A DNA stretch of 64,000 nucleotides, taken from assembly GCF_004014805.1 (NCBI RefSeq), contig NZ_ATDN01000012.1:124001-188000 (forward strand), written 5' to 3'. Shown in pieces: positions 24,441-32,701 of the stretch (within the stretch, counting starts at the first letter, position 1; each line of letters opens with the position of its first letter). The translations under genes were made by a program, and so were the position numbers. Below the pieces are notes generated by a model. The model searched no databases, was not told where the DNA came from, and was given only the letters and a program-made list of their open reading frames with translations. Origin of the DNA: Mycolicibacterium elephantis DSM 44368. GTDB taxonomy: Bacteria; Actinomycetota; Actinomycetes; Mycobacteriales; Mycobacteriaceae.

Positions 24441-26243
24441 CTATTTCGTGGCGCCGTTGATCGTCGGGGTGTCGATCGTGCCCTGCTCCACGCCCCACAT
24501 CGTGGCGATGGTGCGGTACTCGCCGGTCTCGATCAGGTGTTCCAGCGCCAGGCGCAGCGACTCGGCCAGCCCCGATCCCTTGGCCACCGGCCAGCCGTAG
24601 GGTGCGGCGTCGAACACCTGCCCGGCCGCCTCCAGCGCGCCGCCCGAGGTTTTGATCGCGAACCCGGTCACCGGCGAATCGGCCGACATCGCGTCGACCT
24701 CGCCGGTGATCAGCGCGGTGTTCAGGTCGTTCTGGCTGACGTAGACGGCCTTGTCGATCGGCGGCATGCCTGCCGCCTCGCACGCCGCGCTCTTGTCCGG
24801 GATCTCGTCGGTCTCCTGCAGCGACGCGTAGGACACCCCGACGCGCAGCCCGCACGCGTTGTCCGGGTCGACGGAGGAGCCGACCTGCTGGGCCCACTGC
24901 GTGCCCGCCTCGAAGTAGTCGACGAAGTCCACCGACTCCTGGCGTTCCTTGGTGTCGGTGAACGACGACATCCCCACGTTGAAGTCGCCCGCCCGCACCG
25001 ACGGGAAGATCGCCTCGAACGCGGTCTCGCGATACTCGGGCACCAGGCCGAGCGTGCGCGCGACCGCGTTCATCAGGTCGACGTCGAACCCGACGATCTG
25101 GCCCTCGGCGTCTTTGAATTCGTTTGGTGCATACGGCACGTTGACTCCGACGATCAGCCGGCCCGTGGACCGGATGTCCTCGGGCACCGTCGCCGCGATC
25201 GACTCCACCGCACCCGTCACCGCCTCCGGCGTCGCCGTCGACGAACTCTCGGCCATGCTGGCCGGGGTGGTGTCGCTCCCGGAGCCGCCGGAACCGCCGC
25301 GCCCCTGCCACACGCCGAAGGTGCCCAGCGCGGCGACCAGCACGACGGCACCGGTCACTGCGAGCACCCGCCGCTTGGTGACCGGTTTGCGGTGCGCGGC
25401 GTGGCGACCGCTGCCCGCCACCCGCACCGGCGCATCCAGGGCCTGCCGCGCGGCCTCGGCCAGCGCGCCTGCCGTCTGGTAGCGCTTGCCCGGCTTTTTG
25501 GCCATGCCCTTGGCGATGACGTCGTCGAACGCGGCGAGCCTGGGATCGGTGGCCGACGGCCGCGGCACGTCCTTGGTCATGTGCGCGGCGATCTGCTGCT
25601 CGAGGGTGTCGGCCGGATACGGCCGCACCCCGGTCAGGCATTCGTAGAGCACGCAGGTCAGCGCGTAGATGTCGGCGCTGGGATCGACGGGTTTGCCCTC
25701 GAAGCGTTCGGGGGCCATGTAGGCCATCGTGCCCAGGGTGCTGCCCGCCGTCGTCAGCCCCTGATCACCGGCCGAGCGGGCGAGCCCAAAGTCGATGAGG
25801 TACACGAAGTCTCGGTCGGTGATCAGGATGTTCGACGGTTTGACGTCGCGGTGGATCAGGCCGGCCTTGTGCGCGGCGTCGAGCGCGCTGGCGACCTGTT
25901 CGACGATGCTGACCGCCAGCGCCGGGTCCAGCGCGTTGTCCCCGCCGGACAGGATGGTGCCGAGGTTGCGGCCCTCGATGAGGCGCATGTCCAGGTAGAA
26001 CCGGCCGTCGATCTCGCCGAAGCCGTGGATGGGCACCACGTGCGGATCGTTGAGACCGGCCGCCGCATGGGATTCGCGCCGGAACCGCTCCTGAAACGTC
26101 TCGTCGGCGGCCATCGCGGCGGGCAGCACCTTCAGCGCGACGACGCGGTCGGTGCGGGTGTCGTAGGCGCGGTAGACCTCCCCCATTCCGCCCCGGCCGA
26201 TCAACTGCTGCAGTCGATAGTGCCCGAATGGTGTCGCGTCCAC
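24441..26243 (-). CDS. Ser/Thr protein kinase fused to an extracellular amino-acid-binding (SBP_bac_3) sensor domain
   Basis: A 600-residue one-component receptor kinase. Kinase domain: Gly-loop GRGGMGEVY, Lys38, HRDVKPSN (131-138), DFG (151-153), APE in MAYMAPERF. A basic segment and one membrane helix (about 292-312) follow, then a Gly/Ser linker and a periplasmic solute-binding domain of ABC-transporter type (about 355-600), with signatures RLIVGVNVPYAPNEF, GFDVDLMNAVA, GDFNVGMSSF and TGEYRTIATMWG. The sensor probably binds a polar amino acid or similar ligand. GTG start with a GAGGAG ribosome-binding site. Confidence 0.95.
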   Translation of the reverse strand: MDATPFGHYRLQQLIGRGGMGEVYRAYDTRTDRVVALKVLPAAMAADETFQERFRRESHAAAGLNDPHVVPIHGFGEIDGRFYLDMRLIEGRNLGTILSGGDNALDPALAVSIVEQVASALDAAHKAGLIHRDVKPSNILITDRDFVYLIDFGLARSAGDQGLTTAGSTLGTMAYMAPERFEGKPVDPSADIYALTCVLYECLTGVRPYPADTLEQQIAAHMTKDVPRPSATDPRLAAFDDVIAKGMAKKPGKRYQTAGALAEAARQALDAPVRVAGSGRHAAHRKPVTKRRVLAVTGAVVLVAALGTFGVWQGRGGSGGSGSDTTPASMAESSSTATPEAVTGAVESIAATVPEDIRSTGRLIVGVNVPYAPNEFKDAEGQIVGFDVDLMNAVARTLGLVPEYRETAFEAIFPSVRAGDFNVGMSSFTDTKERQESVDFVDYFEAGTQWAQQVGSSVDPDNACGLRVGVSYASLQETDEIPDKSAACEAAGMPPIDKAVYVSQNDLNTALITGEVDAMSADSPVTGFAIKTSGGALEAAGQVFDAAPYGWPVAKGSGLAESLRLALEHLIETGEYRTIATMWGVEQGTIDTPTINGATK

Positions 26244-26339
26244 CCATCACTCCTCGAACAGCGTCCCCGCGTCGCTGTGTCGGTCGAAACTATCGCACGT
26301 TTGCCAGCAATGTGGCAGCGCGTGTCATTTTCGGTTTTC

Positions 26340-28745
26340 TCAGGCCGCCTGCACCAGTGCGGCGTCGGGGGTCGAGATCGCCGACGCGTCCGCGGTCGGC
26401 AGCGTCAGCGTGATGTCGGAGATGCTGATTTCCCCCAGCGTCCACAGCGTCTGGTAGGTGACCGCGGACGCGACGATCTGCAGCGTCACCGTCTGCCCCG
26501 GCGCCAGCGTGTGCGCGACCGGCTCCAGTGAGACCTTCGCCGTGTGGGTGTTGCCGTCCAGCGTCACCGGTATCGGTGTCACCTGGTTGCCGAGCACCAA
26601 ACCCGTTGAGTCGTCGACGAGTTGGGCGTAGACATGCCGGGTGTACCCCGTGCCCGAATAGCTGAACTCCAACTCGGGCGCGCCGACGATGTAGGTGGTG
26701 GCGGGCGCCGCGGTGCTGGTCAGGTTGACCGCGTTGAGCGCCGGGGCGCCCGACAGGAATCCCAGCAGCGCGCCGAGCGGTCCCGCCCCCAGCGCCCTGA
26801 AGTTGGGGCCGGACCCGCCCAGCAGCGGCAGCAGCGGCAGGGTGCCGCCCGCGGTGCTCGTGACGGTCAGCGGCGTCGCGGATGTGACGGGGTAGGTGTT
26901 CGACGCGAAGTTTCGGCCGTGCTGGTCGACCCACTCGAACTGCGGGCCGGTCGACACCGGCAGACCCTTGACGTAGCGGTCCAGCCAGTCCAGCGTGGCC
27001 CGCTCGATGACCTCGCCGTTGTTGGTGCTGGTGATGCACCCGCCGTGCCCGCCGCAGTACCACACCACCTTGGTGGGAACACCGTTGGCGATCAGGACCA
27101 TCGCGTTGTCGTGGGCCTCCTGCAGGGTGAACAGCGTGTCCACCGTGCCTTGGATCAACAACGTTGGGGCGGTGATGTTCTCGAGCAGCTGCGACGGGCT
27201 GCGCGCGTCGAGGAAGTTCTGGGCGACCTTCGGCAGTTGCCCGGTGATCAGGCCGACCACGACCGCGGAGTAGATCCGCGGGTTGACCCGGGCGCCGGTG
27301 AACAGCAGCGCCGCGGTGAGGATGGCGCCCCAACTGGTCTTGGTGGCGCCGTTCTTGTACAGTGCCGTGTTGAGGTTGTGCCACGCGATGGTCGGCACGA
27401 TCGCGTCGACCCGGTCGTCGATTGCCGCCGTCACCAACTGAATTCCGCCGCCGTAGGAGGCGCCGACCATGCCGATGCGCGGGTCGCCGGGCGCGTCGAG
27501 CTGGGCCTCGGGCTGCTGCGAGACCCAGCTGATGATCGCGACCATGTCCTGGCCCTCGTAATCCGGATGGTCGATCTCGAGCCGGCCGCCCGAACTCCAC
27601 TCGCCGCGCGGATCCCACGTGACGACGTTGTAGCCGGCGCGCAGCAGCATGCCGATGCCGATCACCTGGTTGGGCAGAAACGGGCTCTTCATCGCCAGCG
27701 GGTTCGTCTCGCCGGGCAGCCCCAGGCCGGAGCCGTACAGGATCGTCGGCGCCACCGTGCCCCTGGCGGCGCCCTGCGCCGGGAAGAAGTGCACGTAGAT
27801 GGGGGTGCCGTCGGCGGAGATGACGTACACGTCGCGTGGTGTCGTTCCGCCGGTCGCGCCGAGGGGATAGCCGATGATCGGGTGAAGGATGTCGCCGATC
27901 AGCGGTATCTGCTTGATGGTGGCGACGATCGGGGTGATCACCAGCGGGCCGAGGATCGGGATCTGCTGCAGCGGTGCGAGCACCGGCGTCACGGGTATCG
28001 CGACGACCTTCTCGACCGCCGTGGTCGCTGCCGGGTTCGCCTCCTGGTCGAGGTCGGGTACCGCGCCGAGGAATTCGCGCCGCGCGGCGGCGGCCAGTGC
28101 CCACACGGCGGGTGTTCCGGCGGGCGCGGCAGGCGTGTTGCCGGCACCGGTGAACGGATTGAGCACTGCGGTAAGAAGATTGGACACCGCGACCGTGGCC
28201 CGCTCGGCGGGCTCGTCCTCGACAGGCTCCTGCTCGACGACGGTGACGTGCGCGACGACGGGCGCCTGCTCGACGACGGGCGTCTGCTCGGCAACCACGT
28301 CCACGGTCGAGTCCTGCGGGGTGGGTGTAGGGACGTCAGCGGCGGCAGGCTGTTCAGGTTCGGTGGTCGTGTCAGGCTGGTCGACGGTCTCGGGCTCGTC
28401 GGCCTCGGTCGAATCTTCGGAGCCGCCAGAGGAATTCACGTTGCGGCCGTTCCCCACCGTCGACGTCGCCTTCTGCTCGGCGAGCCGGGCGGAGTTGGCT
28501 TCCTGCGCCTCGTCCCACCGCTTCTGCAGCCGTTGTCGCAGCCGATGCAGCGGCGTCGACCCCTGCGCCTCGGCGGCCGGCGACTCCTCCGGTTCGGCGG
28601 ACGAGGGCTCCGTCGTCGACGCCGACTCGGTCGTCGTGTCCGATCCCGAGGAGTCCGGCGCGGCCAACGCGACACCCTGACCCGTCAGCACCGCGACACC
28701 CACGCCGAGGGCTACCACCAACCCGCTGATCCGTCCCACGCCCAC
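26340..28745 (-). CDS. Secreted alpha/beta-hydrolase (S15/CocE-type) with long low-complexity N-terminus
   Basis: An 801-residue exported protein. A signal-peptide-like hydrophobic start (GLVVALGVGVAVLTGQGVALAA) is followed by about 270 residues rich in Ser, Thr, Glu, Pro and Val, then a hydrolase domain with nucleophile Ser430 in GASYGGG, Asp536 in QGTVDTLFT and His567 in GGHGGC. The C-terminal part (about 615-795) resembles the beta-sandwich seen in X-Pro dipeptidyl peptidase/CocE proteins. Substrate unknown; peptides or esters are possible. It starts with GTG and I see no clear ribosome-binding site, so the start is provisional. Confidence 0.82.
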   Translation of the reverse strand: MGVGRISGLVVALGVGVAVLTGQGVALAAPDSSGSDTTTESASTTEPSSAEPEESPAAEAQGSTPLHRLRQRLQKRWDEAQEANSARLAEQKATSTVGNGRNVNSSGGSEDSTEADEPETVDQPDTTTEPEQPAAADVPTPTPQDSTVDVVAEQTPVVEQAPVVAHVTVVEQEPVEDEPAERATVAVSNLLTAVLNPFTGAGNTPAAPAGTPAVWALAAAARREFLGAVPDLDQEANPAATTAVEKVVAIPVTPVLAPLQQIPILGPLVITPIVATIKQIPLIGDILHPIIGYPLGATGGTTPRDVYVISADGTPIYVHFFPAQGAARGTVAPTILYGSGLGLPGETNPLAMKSPFLPNQVIGIGMLLRAGYNVVTWDPRGEWSSGGRLEIDHPDYEGQDMVAIISWVSQQPEAQLDAPGDPRIGMVGASYGGGIQLVTAAIDDRVDAIVPTIAWHNLNTALYKNGATKTSWGAILTAALLFTGARVNPRIYSAVVVGLITGQLPKVAQNFLDARSPSQLLENITAPTLLIQGTVDTLFTLQEAHDNAMVLIANGVPTKVVWYCGGHGGCITSTNNGEVIERATLDWLDRYVKGLPVSTGPQFEWVDQHGRNFASNTYPVTSATPLTVTSTAGGTLPLLPLLGGSGPNFRALGAGPLGALLGFLSGAPALNAVNLTSTAAPATTYIVGAPELEFSYSGTGYTRHVYAQLVDDSTGLVLGNQVTPIPVTLDGNTHTAKVSLEPVAHTLAPGQTVTLQIVASAVTYQTLWTLGEISISDITLTLPTADASAISTPDAALVQAA

Positions 28746-28918
28746 CAGTAAGTGCTTACCGACACCACGCGCCGGAAGTGGGCGTTTGGCCGAATCTGCC
28801 GCCTGCAGCCATTGCTGCCAAAGCCGCCCCGAAGGTGGGTTTTCCCAGCTCAGAACGGTAAAACGGCCAGGTGAAACAGGTTGTGTCGAGTTGGCCGGTC
28901 TGCGGCAGCTGCTGTCGC

Positions 28919-30286
28919 TCAGCGATTTGGGTGCGCTAAGTCGCGCTCAGCGATGGTTTGCGCACCGAAATCGCCAGAGCGACGCGCGCGGACCGTGATC
29001 CGGGCGCCCTTTCGCGGCGTGAAGATCACGTGCCTGAGCCGGGTCTTCTCCCCCGGCTCCGTCGTGGTGGCCAGTTCGACGCGGCGCAGGATCTCCCGCA
29101 ACACCACCCGCATCTCGACCATCGCGAAACCCGCACCGAGACAACGCCGGTTACCGCCGCCGAACGGCAGCCACGTCGTCGGGCTCAGCGTCGCGCCCAC
29201 CATCCGGTCCGGGTCGAACTCCTCGGGCCGCGGATAGACGGAGTCGCTCGAGTGCACCAGCGTGATGCTCGGCACCACCATCACTCCCGCAGGTAACCGA
29301 TAGCCCGCGATCTCCACCGGCTCCTTGATGATTCGGCCCACATCGGGCACCACCGGCCGCACCCGCAGCGTCTCCTTGGCCACCGCGTCCAGGTACTCGT
29401 CGTCGCCGGAGTCCGCCGCGGCCACCGCCTTCGCCAGGATCTGCGGGTGGCGGGTCAGCCGCTCCAACGCCCATGACAACCCGGTCGCGGTGGTGTCGTG
29501 GCCCGCGACCAGCAGCGTGATCAACTGATCGCGTAACTCCTTGTCGCTCATCGCGGTTCCGTCGTCAGCGCCGGCCTGCACCAGCATCGCCAGCGCGTCG
29601 GTGCGCGACGCCAGGTCGGGATCGGCGCGGCGCTCGGCGATCTCGGCGTAGAGCAGCCGGTCGGCCTCGGCCATGCACTCCCGCAACCGCCGCCACGGCC
29701 GACGGCCCAGCAGGTGCGGTTTGGCGATCGCCATCGACTGCCACGGCCCGACGTTGAGCAGCCGCGGCATCACGTCGCGCAGCGCGGCCAGCCGGTCCGG
29801 GTCGCTCGCGCCGATCACCGTCCGCAGGATCACCTCCAGCGTGATCTGCGACATCTTCGGCGCCGCCGCGAACGGCGTGCCCACCGGCCAGCCCGCGATG
29901 TTCTCCGCGGCGAGCTCGGCCATGGTCGTCTCCTGGCGCGCGACCGCGTCGCGGTGGAACGGGCCCATCATCAGCCGGCGACGCTCGCGGTGCGCATCAC
30001 CGTCGATCACCAGAACCGAACTGTCGCCGAGCAGCCCGCCCAACATCGAATTCGCCTCGCCGGCATGGAACACCCGCGGATCCCCGGCGAACACAGTCTT
30101 GATGTCGTCGGGGTCGGCGAGGTACACCATCTGACCCATCACCGTGTTGCGCAGCGTGAGGACGTTGCCGTAGCGGCGCCGGCACGCGGCCACGAACTGC
30201 GCCCACCACCGCGCCATCAACAGCATCTGAACAACCGAGGGGATCGGAGGTCCCGGCGGCAGCCCCGTCCGCGTTGTTCTACTCAT
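28919..30286 (-). CDS. Cytochrome P450
   Basis: A 455-residue haem monooxygenase. Landmarks are the N-terminal PGPPIPS hinge, I-helix AGHDTT, K-helix ETLR, and haem loop FGGGNRRCLGAG with the axial Cys. The proline-rich hinge and overall length resemble the mycobacterial CYP135/136/138 type more than the short soluble CYP12x type. Its last 20 or so codons run through a palindromic repeat (28922-28974) that also supplies the stop. Redox partner genes are not adjacent. Confidence 0.93.
   Translation of the reverse strand: MSRTTRTGLPPGPPIPSVVQMLLMARWWAQFVAACRRRYGNVLTLRNTVMGQMVYLADPDDIKTVFAGDPRVFHAGEANSMLGGLLGDSSVLVIDGDAHRERRRLMMGPFHRDAVARQETTMAELAAENIAGWPVGTPFAAAPKMSQITLEVILRTVIGASDPDRLAALRDVMPRLLNVGPWQSMAIAKPHLLGRRPWRRLRECMAEADRLLYAEIAERRADPDLASRTDALAMLVQAGADDGTAMSDKELRDQLITLLVAGHDTTATGLSWALERLTRHPQILAKAVAAADSGDDEYLDAVAKETLRVRPVVPDVGRIIKEPVEIAGYRLPAGVMVVPSITLVHSSDSVYPRPEEFDPDRMVGATLSPTTWLPFGGGNRRCLGAGFAMVEMRVVLREILRRVELATTTEPGEKTRLRHVIFTPRKGARITVRARRSGDFGAQTIAERDLAHPNR
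28922..28974. repeat. Palindromic element, family B copy 1
   Basis: Arms 28922-28936 (GCGATTTGGGTGCGC) and 28960-28974 match at 14 of 15 positions around a 23-nt loop. It overlaps the 3' coding end of the P450 gene. A copy with similar arms and loop (GCGCT-AGCG-TG-TT) lies at 37101-37153. Confidence 0.8.
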
Positions 30287-30350
30287 GCCTAATAGCGTAC
30301 GAACCTCGCCGCCGACATGGAAGCGATTTCCGAAATCGCTCGACGACGAC

Positions 30351-31394
30351 TCAGGGCCGGTACTGCAGGATCCGGTCGTCGCCGTCGCGCGGGCTTCCGC
30401 GCCCGTCGCGGTTGCTGGTGGTGAACCACAACGCGCCGTCGGGGGCGGCGACGACCGTCCGCAGCCGCCCGAACCGCCCGACGAACAGCGCCTCCGGGCT
30501 GCCCAGCGCGCCGTCGGCGCCGACCGGGATCCGGAACAGCCGCTGACCCCGCAACGCCGCGACCCACAGCGCGCCGCCCCAGAACGCCAGCCCCGACGGT
30601 GACGCCTCGTCGACGCCCCACTGGATCACCGGGTCGATCAGGCCGTCGGCGCCGCCGCGGCCCTCGACCATCGGCCAGCCGTAGTTGCCGCCCGGTTCGA
30701 TCAGGTTCAGTTCGTCGAGCCGGTTCGCCCCGTATTCGGTGGCCCACATCCGCCCGGCGCCGTCCCACGCCAAACCCTGAATGTTGCGGTGGCCCAAGGA
30801 CCAGACCGGCGATCCGGGGTCCGGGTTGTCCGGCGGGACCGAGCCGTCGAGGTTGATGCGCAGGATCTTGCCGCCCAACGACGACGGGTCCTGCGCCAGG
30901 TCGGGATCGCCGCGCTCACCGGTGGCCACGTAGAGCTTGCCGTCGGGGCCCAACGCGATGCGTCCGCCGTTGTGGATGGACCCGGCCGGGATGCCCGTGA
31001 AGATCGGCGTCGGCGCCGACAGCGCGGTGCCGTCGAAGCTCATCCGGACCACCCGGTTGTCCTGTGCGGTGGTGATGTAGGCGAACACGGTCTGCCCGGC
31101 GGTGACCAGCCCGAGCAGGCCGCCCTCCCCACGGGCTGCCACGCCCGCCACGGTGCCGACCGGGTTCACCGTTCCCGAGACCGCCATGTGTTTGATCGCG
31201 CCGGTATTACGTTCGGCGATCAACGCGCCGCCGTCGGGCAGGAACGCGATGCCCCACGGCACGTCGAGGTTGGCGGCGACGTCCCGCGGTTCCGCGCCGC
31301 TGGGCTGACCGCGGGATTCGGTGTTGTATCCGCATGCGGCCACCAACATCACGCTCGATGCGACGACCAGCAATGCGCGCGCGAATGCAGTCAC
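30351..31394 (-). CDS. Glucose/sorbosone dehydrogenase-like (PQQ-type beta-propeller) lipoprotein, LppZ-like
   Basis: A 347-residue lipoprotein with lipobox LVAAC (Cys21) and a six-bladed propeller of the soluble glucose dehydrogenase/sorbosone dehydrogenase family (LDVPWGIAFLPDGGALIAER, GSIHNGGRIALGPDGKLYV, GHRNIQGLAWD, EPGGNYGWP). The layout matches mycobacterial LppZ. Whether it binds PQQ is not evident, and actinobacterial members are often of unknown activity. It is divergent from the flavin monooxygenase across 47 bp. Confidence 0.86.
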   Translation of the reverse strand: MTAFARALLVVASSVMLVAACGYNTESRGQPSGAEPRDVAANLDVPWGIAFLPDGGALIAERNTGAIKHMAVSGTVNPVGTVAGVAARGEGGLLGLVTAGQTVFAYITTAQDNRVVRMSFDGTALSAPTPIFTGIPAGSIHNGGRIALGPDGKLYVATGERGDPDLAQDPSSLGGKILRINLDGSVPPDNPDPGSPVWSLGHRNIQGLAWDGAGRMWATEYGANRLDELNLIEPGGNYGWPMVEGRGGADGLIDPVIQWGVDEASPSGLAFWGGALWVAALRGQRLFRIPVGADGALGSPEALFVGRFGRLRTVVAAPDGALWFTTSNRDGRGSPRDGDDRILQYRP

Positions 31395-31441
31395 CGCACA
31401 GGAGTACCCGGGCCGGCCAATCCCACTACGCTGATTGGCAC

Positions 31442-32614
31442 GTGAACATGAAGGTCGCCATCAGCGGCGCGGGCGTGGCCGGCGCGGCGATCGCGCACTG
31501 GCTGCAGCGTGCGGGCCACACGCCGACGCTCATCGAGCAGGCACCGGCGTTTCGCACCGGCGGCTACATGATCGACTTCTGGGGGGTCGGCTACCGGGTC
31601 GCGTGCCGCATGGGTATCGAGCCGGCCATCCGAGACGCCGGTTATGAAGTGCAGTCGGTGCGCACCGTCGGCGCCGACGGCAAGACCAAGTCCGAGCTGC
31701 ACGTCGACACCTTGGGCACGATCGTCGGCGACGACATGATCAGCCTGCCCCGCGGCGACCTCGCGGCAGCCATCTACGACACCATCGACGGCAAGGTCGA
31801 CGCCCTCTTCGGCGACAGCATCGCCACGCTCGACGAGCATCCCGACGGGGTGCGGCTCACCTTCGAGCACGCCGAGCCGCAGGAGTTCGACCTCGTCATC
31901 GGCGCCGACGGACTGCACTCCAACGTGCGACGCCTGGTCTTCGGCCCCGAACAGGACTACGAGCACTACCTGGGCTGCAAGGTCGCCTCCTGCGTGGTCG
32001 ACGGCTACCGTCCGCGCGACGAACTGGTCTACCTCACCTACAACGTCCCCGGTAAGCAGGTCGGCCGCTTCGCGCTGCGCGGGGACCGCACCCTGTTCCT
32101 GTTCGTCTGGCGCGACGAGCACGACAACGCCGGACTGTCCCCGAAGCAGCAGTTGCACAACCAGTTCGACGAGGCCGGCTGGGAATGCGCGCAGATCCTC
32201 GCTGCGGTGGACGGCGTCGACGACATCTATTTCGATGTGGTCAGCCAGATCCGGATGGACCGGTGGTCACAGGGCCGGGTGATGCTGATCGGCGACGCGG
32301 CGGGCTGCATCTCGCTGCTCGGCGGCGAAGGCACCGGGCTGGCGATCACCGAGGCCTACGTGCTCGCCGGAGAGTTGCAGCGCGCCGGCGGCGACCACCA
32401 CCGCGCCTTCGCCGCCTACGAGGCCCAGCTGCGACCGTTCATCGACGACAAGCAGGCTGGCGCCAAACGGCTGATCGGCTTCTTCGCCACCAAGACCCGA
32501 TTCGGCCTGTGGTTTCGCAACGTCGCCATCCGCAGCTTTGCCTTCCCGCCGCTGGCCAGGATGTTGGCCGGTAGCGTCGCCGACGATTTCGAGCTGCCCG
32601 ACTACGCGATCTAG
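31442..32614 (+). CDS. FAD-dependent monooxygenase (PHBH/TetX-like)
   Basis: A 390-residue flavin monooxygenase. It has an N-terminal Rossmann motif VAISGAGVAGAAIA, the DG fingerprint LVIGADGLHSNVR, and the GD motif VMLIGDAAGCISLLGGEG. The set matches single-component aromatic or polyketide hydroxylases, including antibiotic-modifying TetX-like enzymes. GTG at 31442 and ATG at 31448 are both possible starts; neither has a clear Shine-Dalgarno. The substrate cannot be inferred from neighbours. Confidence 0.88.
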   Translation: MNMKVAISGAGVAGAAIAHWLQRAGHTPTLIEQAPAFRTGGYMIDFWGVGYRVACRMGIEPAIRDAGYEVQSVRTVGADGKTKSELHVDTLGTIVGDDMISLPRGDLAAAIYDTIDGKVDALFGDSIATLDEHPDGVRLTFEHAEPQEFDLVIGADGLHSNVRRLVFGPEQDYEHYLGCKVASCVVDGYRPRDELVYLTYNVPGKQVGRFALRGDRTLFLFVWRDEHDNAGLSPKQQLHNQFDEAGWECAQILAAVDGVDDIYFDVVSQIRMDRWSQGRVMLIGDAAGCISLLGGEGTGLAITEAYVLAGELQRAGGDHHRAFAAYEAQLRPFIDDKQAGAKRLIGFFATKTRFGLWFRNVAIRSFAFPPLARMLAGSVADDFELPDYAI

Positions 32615-32701
32615 CGCGGCAACGCCGACAACCGACGCAGTACCGATAGGTTGTCGGCGAGTCGCCACCCCCGCGACCCCAGGACGAAAGATCGTGGAGA
32701 C

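Noticed and set aside
24441..26243. Kinase-SBP fusion as an assembly chimera of two genes
   Set aside because: The frame is continuous through a sensible membrane helix and Gly/Ser linker, with no stop or start between domains.
31334..31441. Extended start for the FAD monooxygenase
   Set aside because: It would overlap the divergent LppZ-like gene's signal peptide and is not flavoprotein-like; the Rossmann motif begins right after the GTG/ATG pair.
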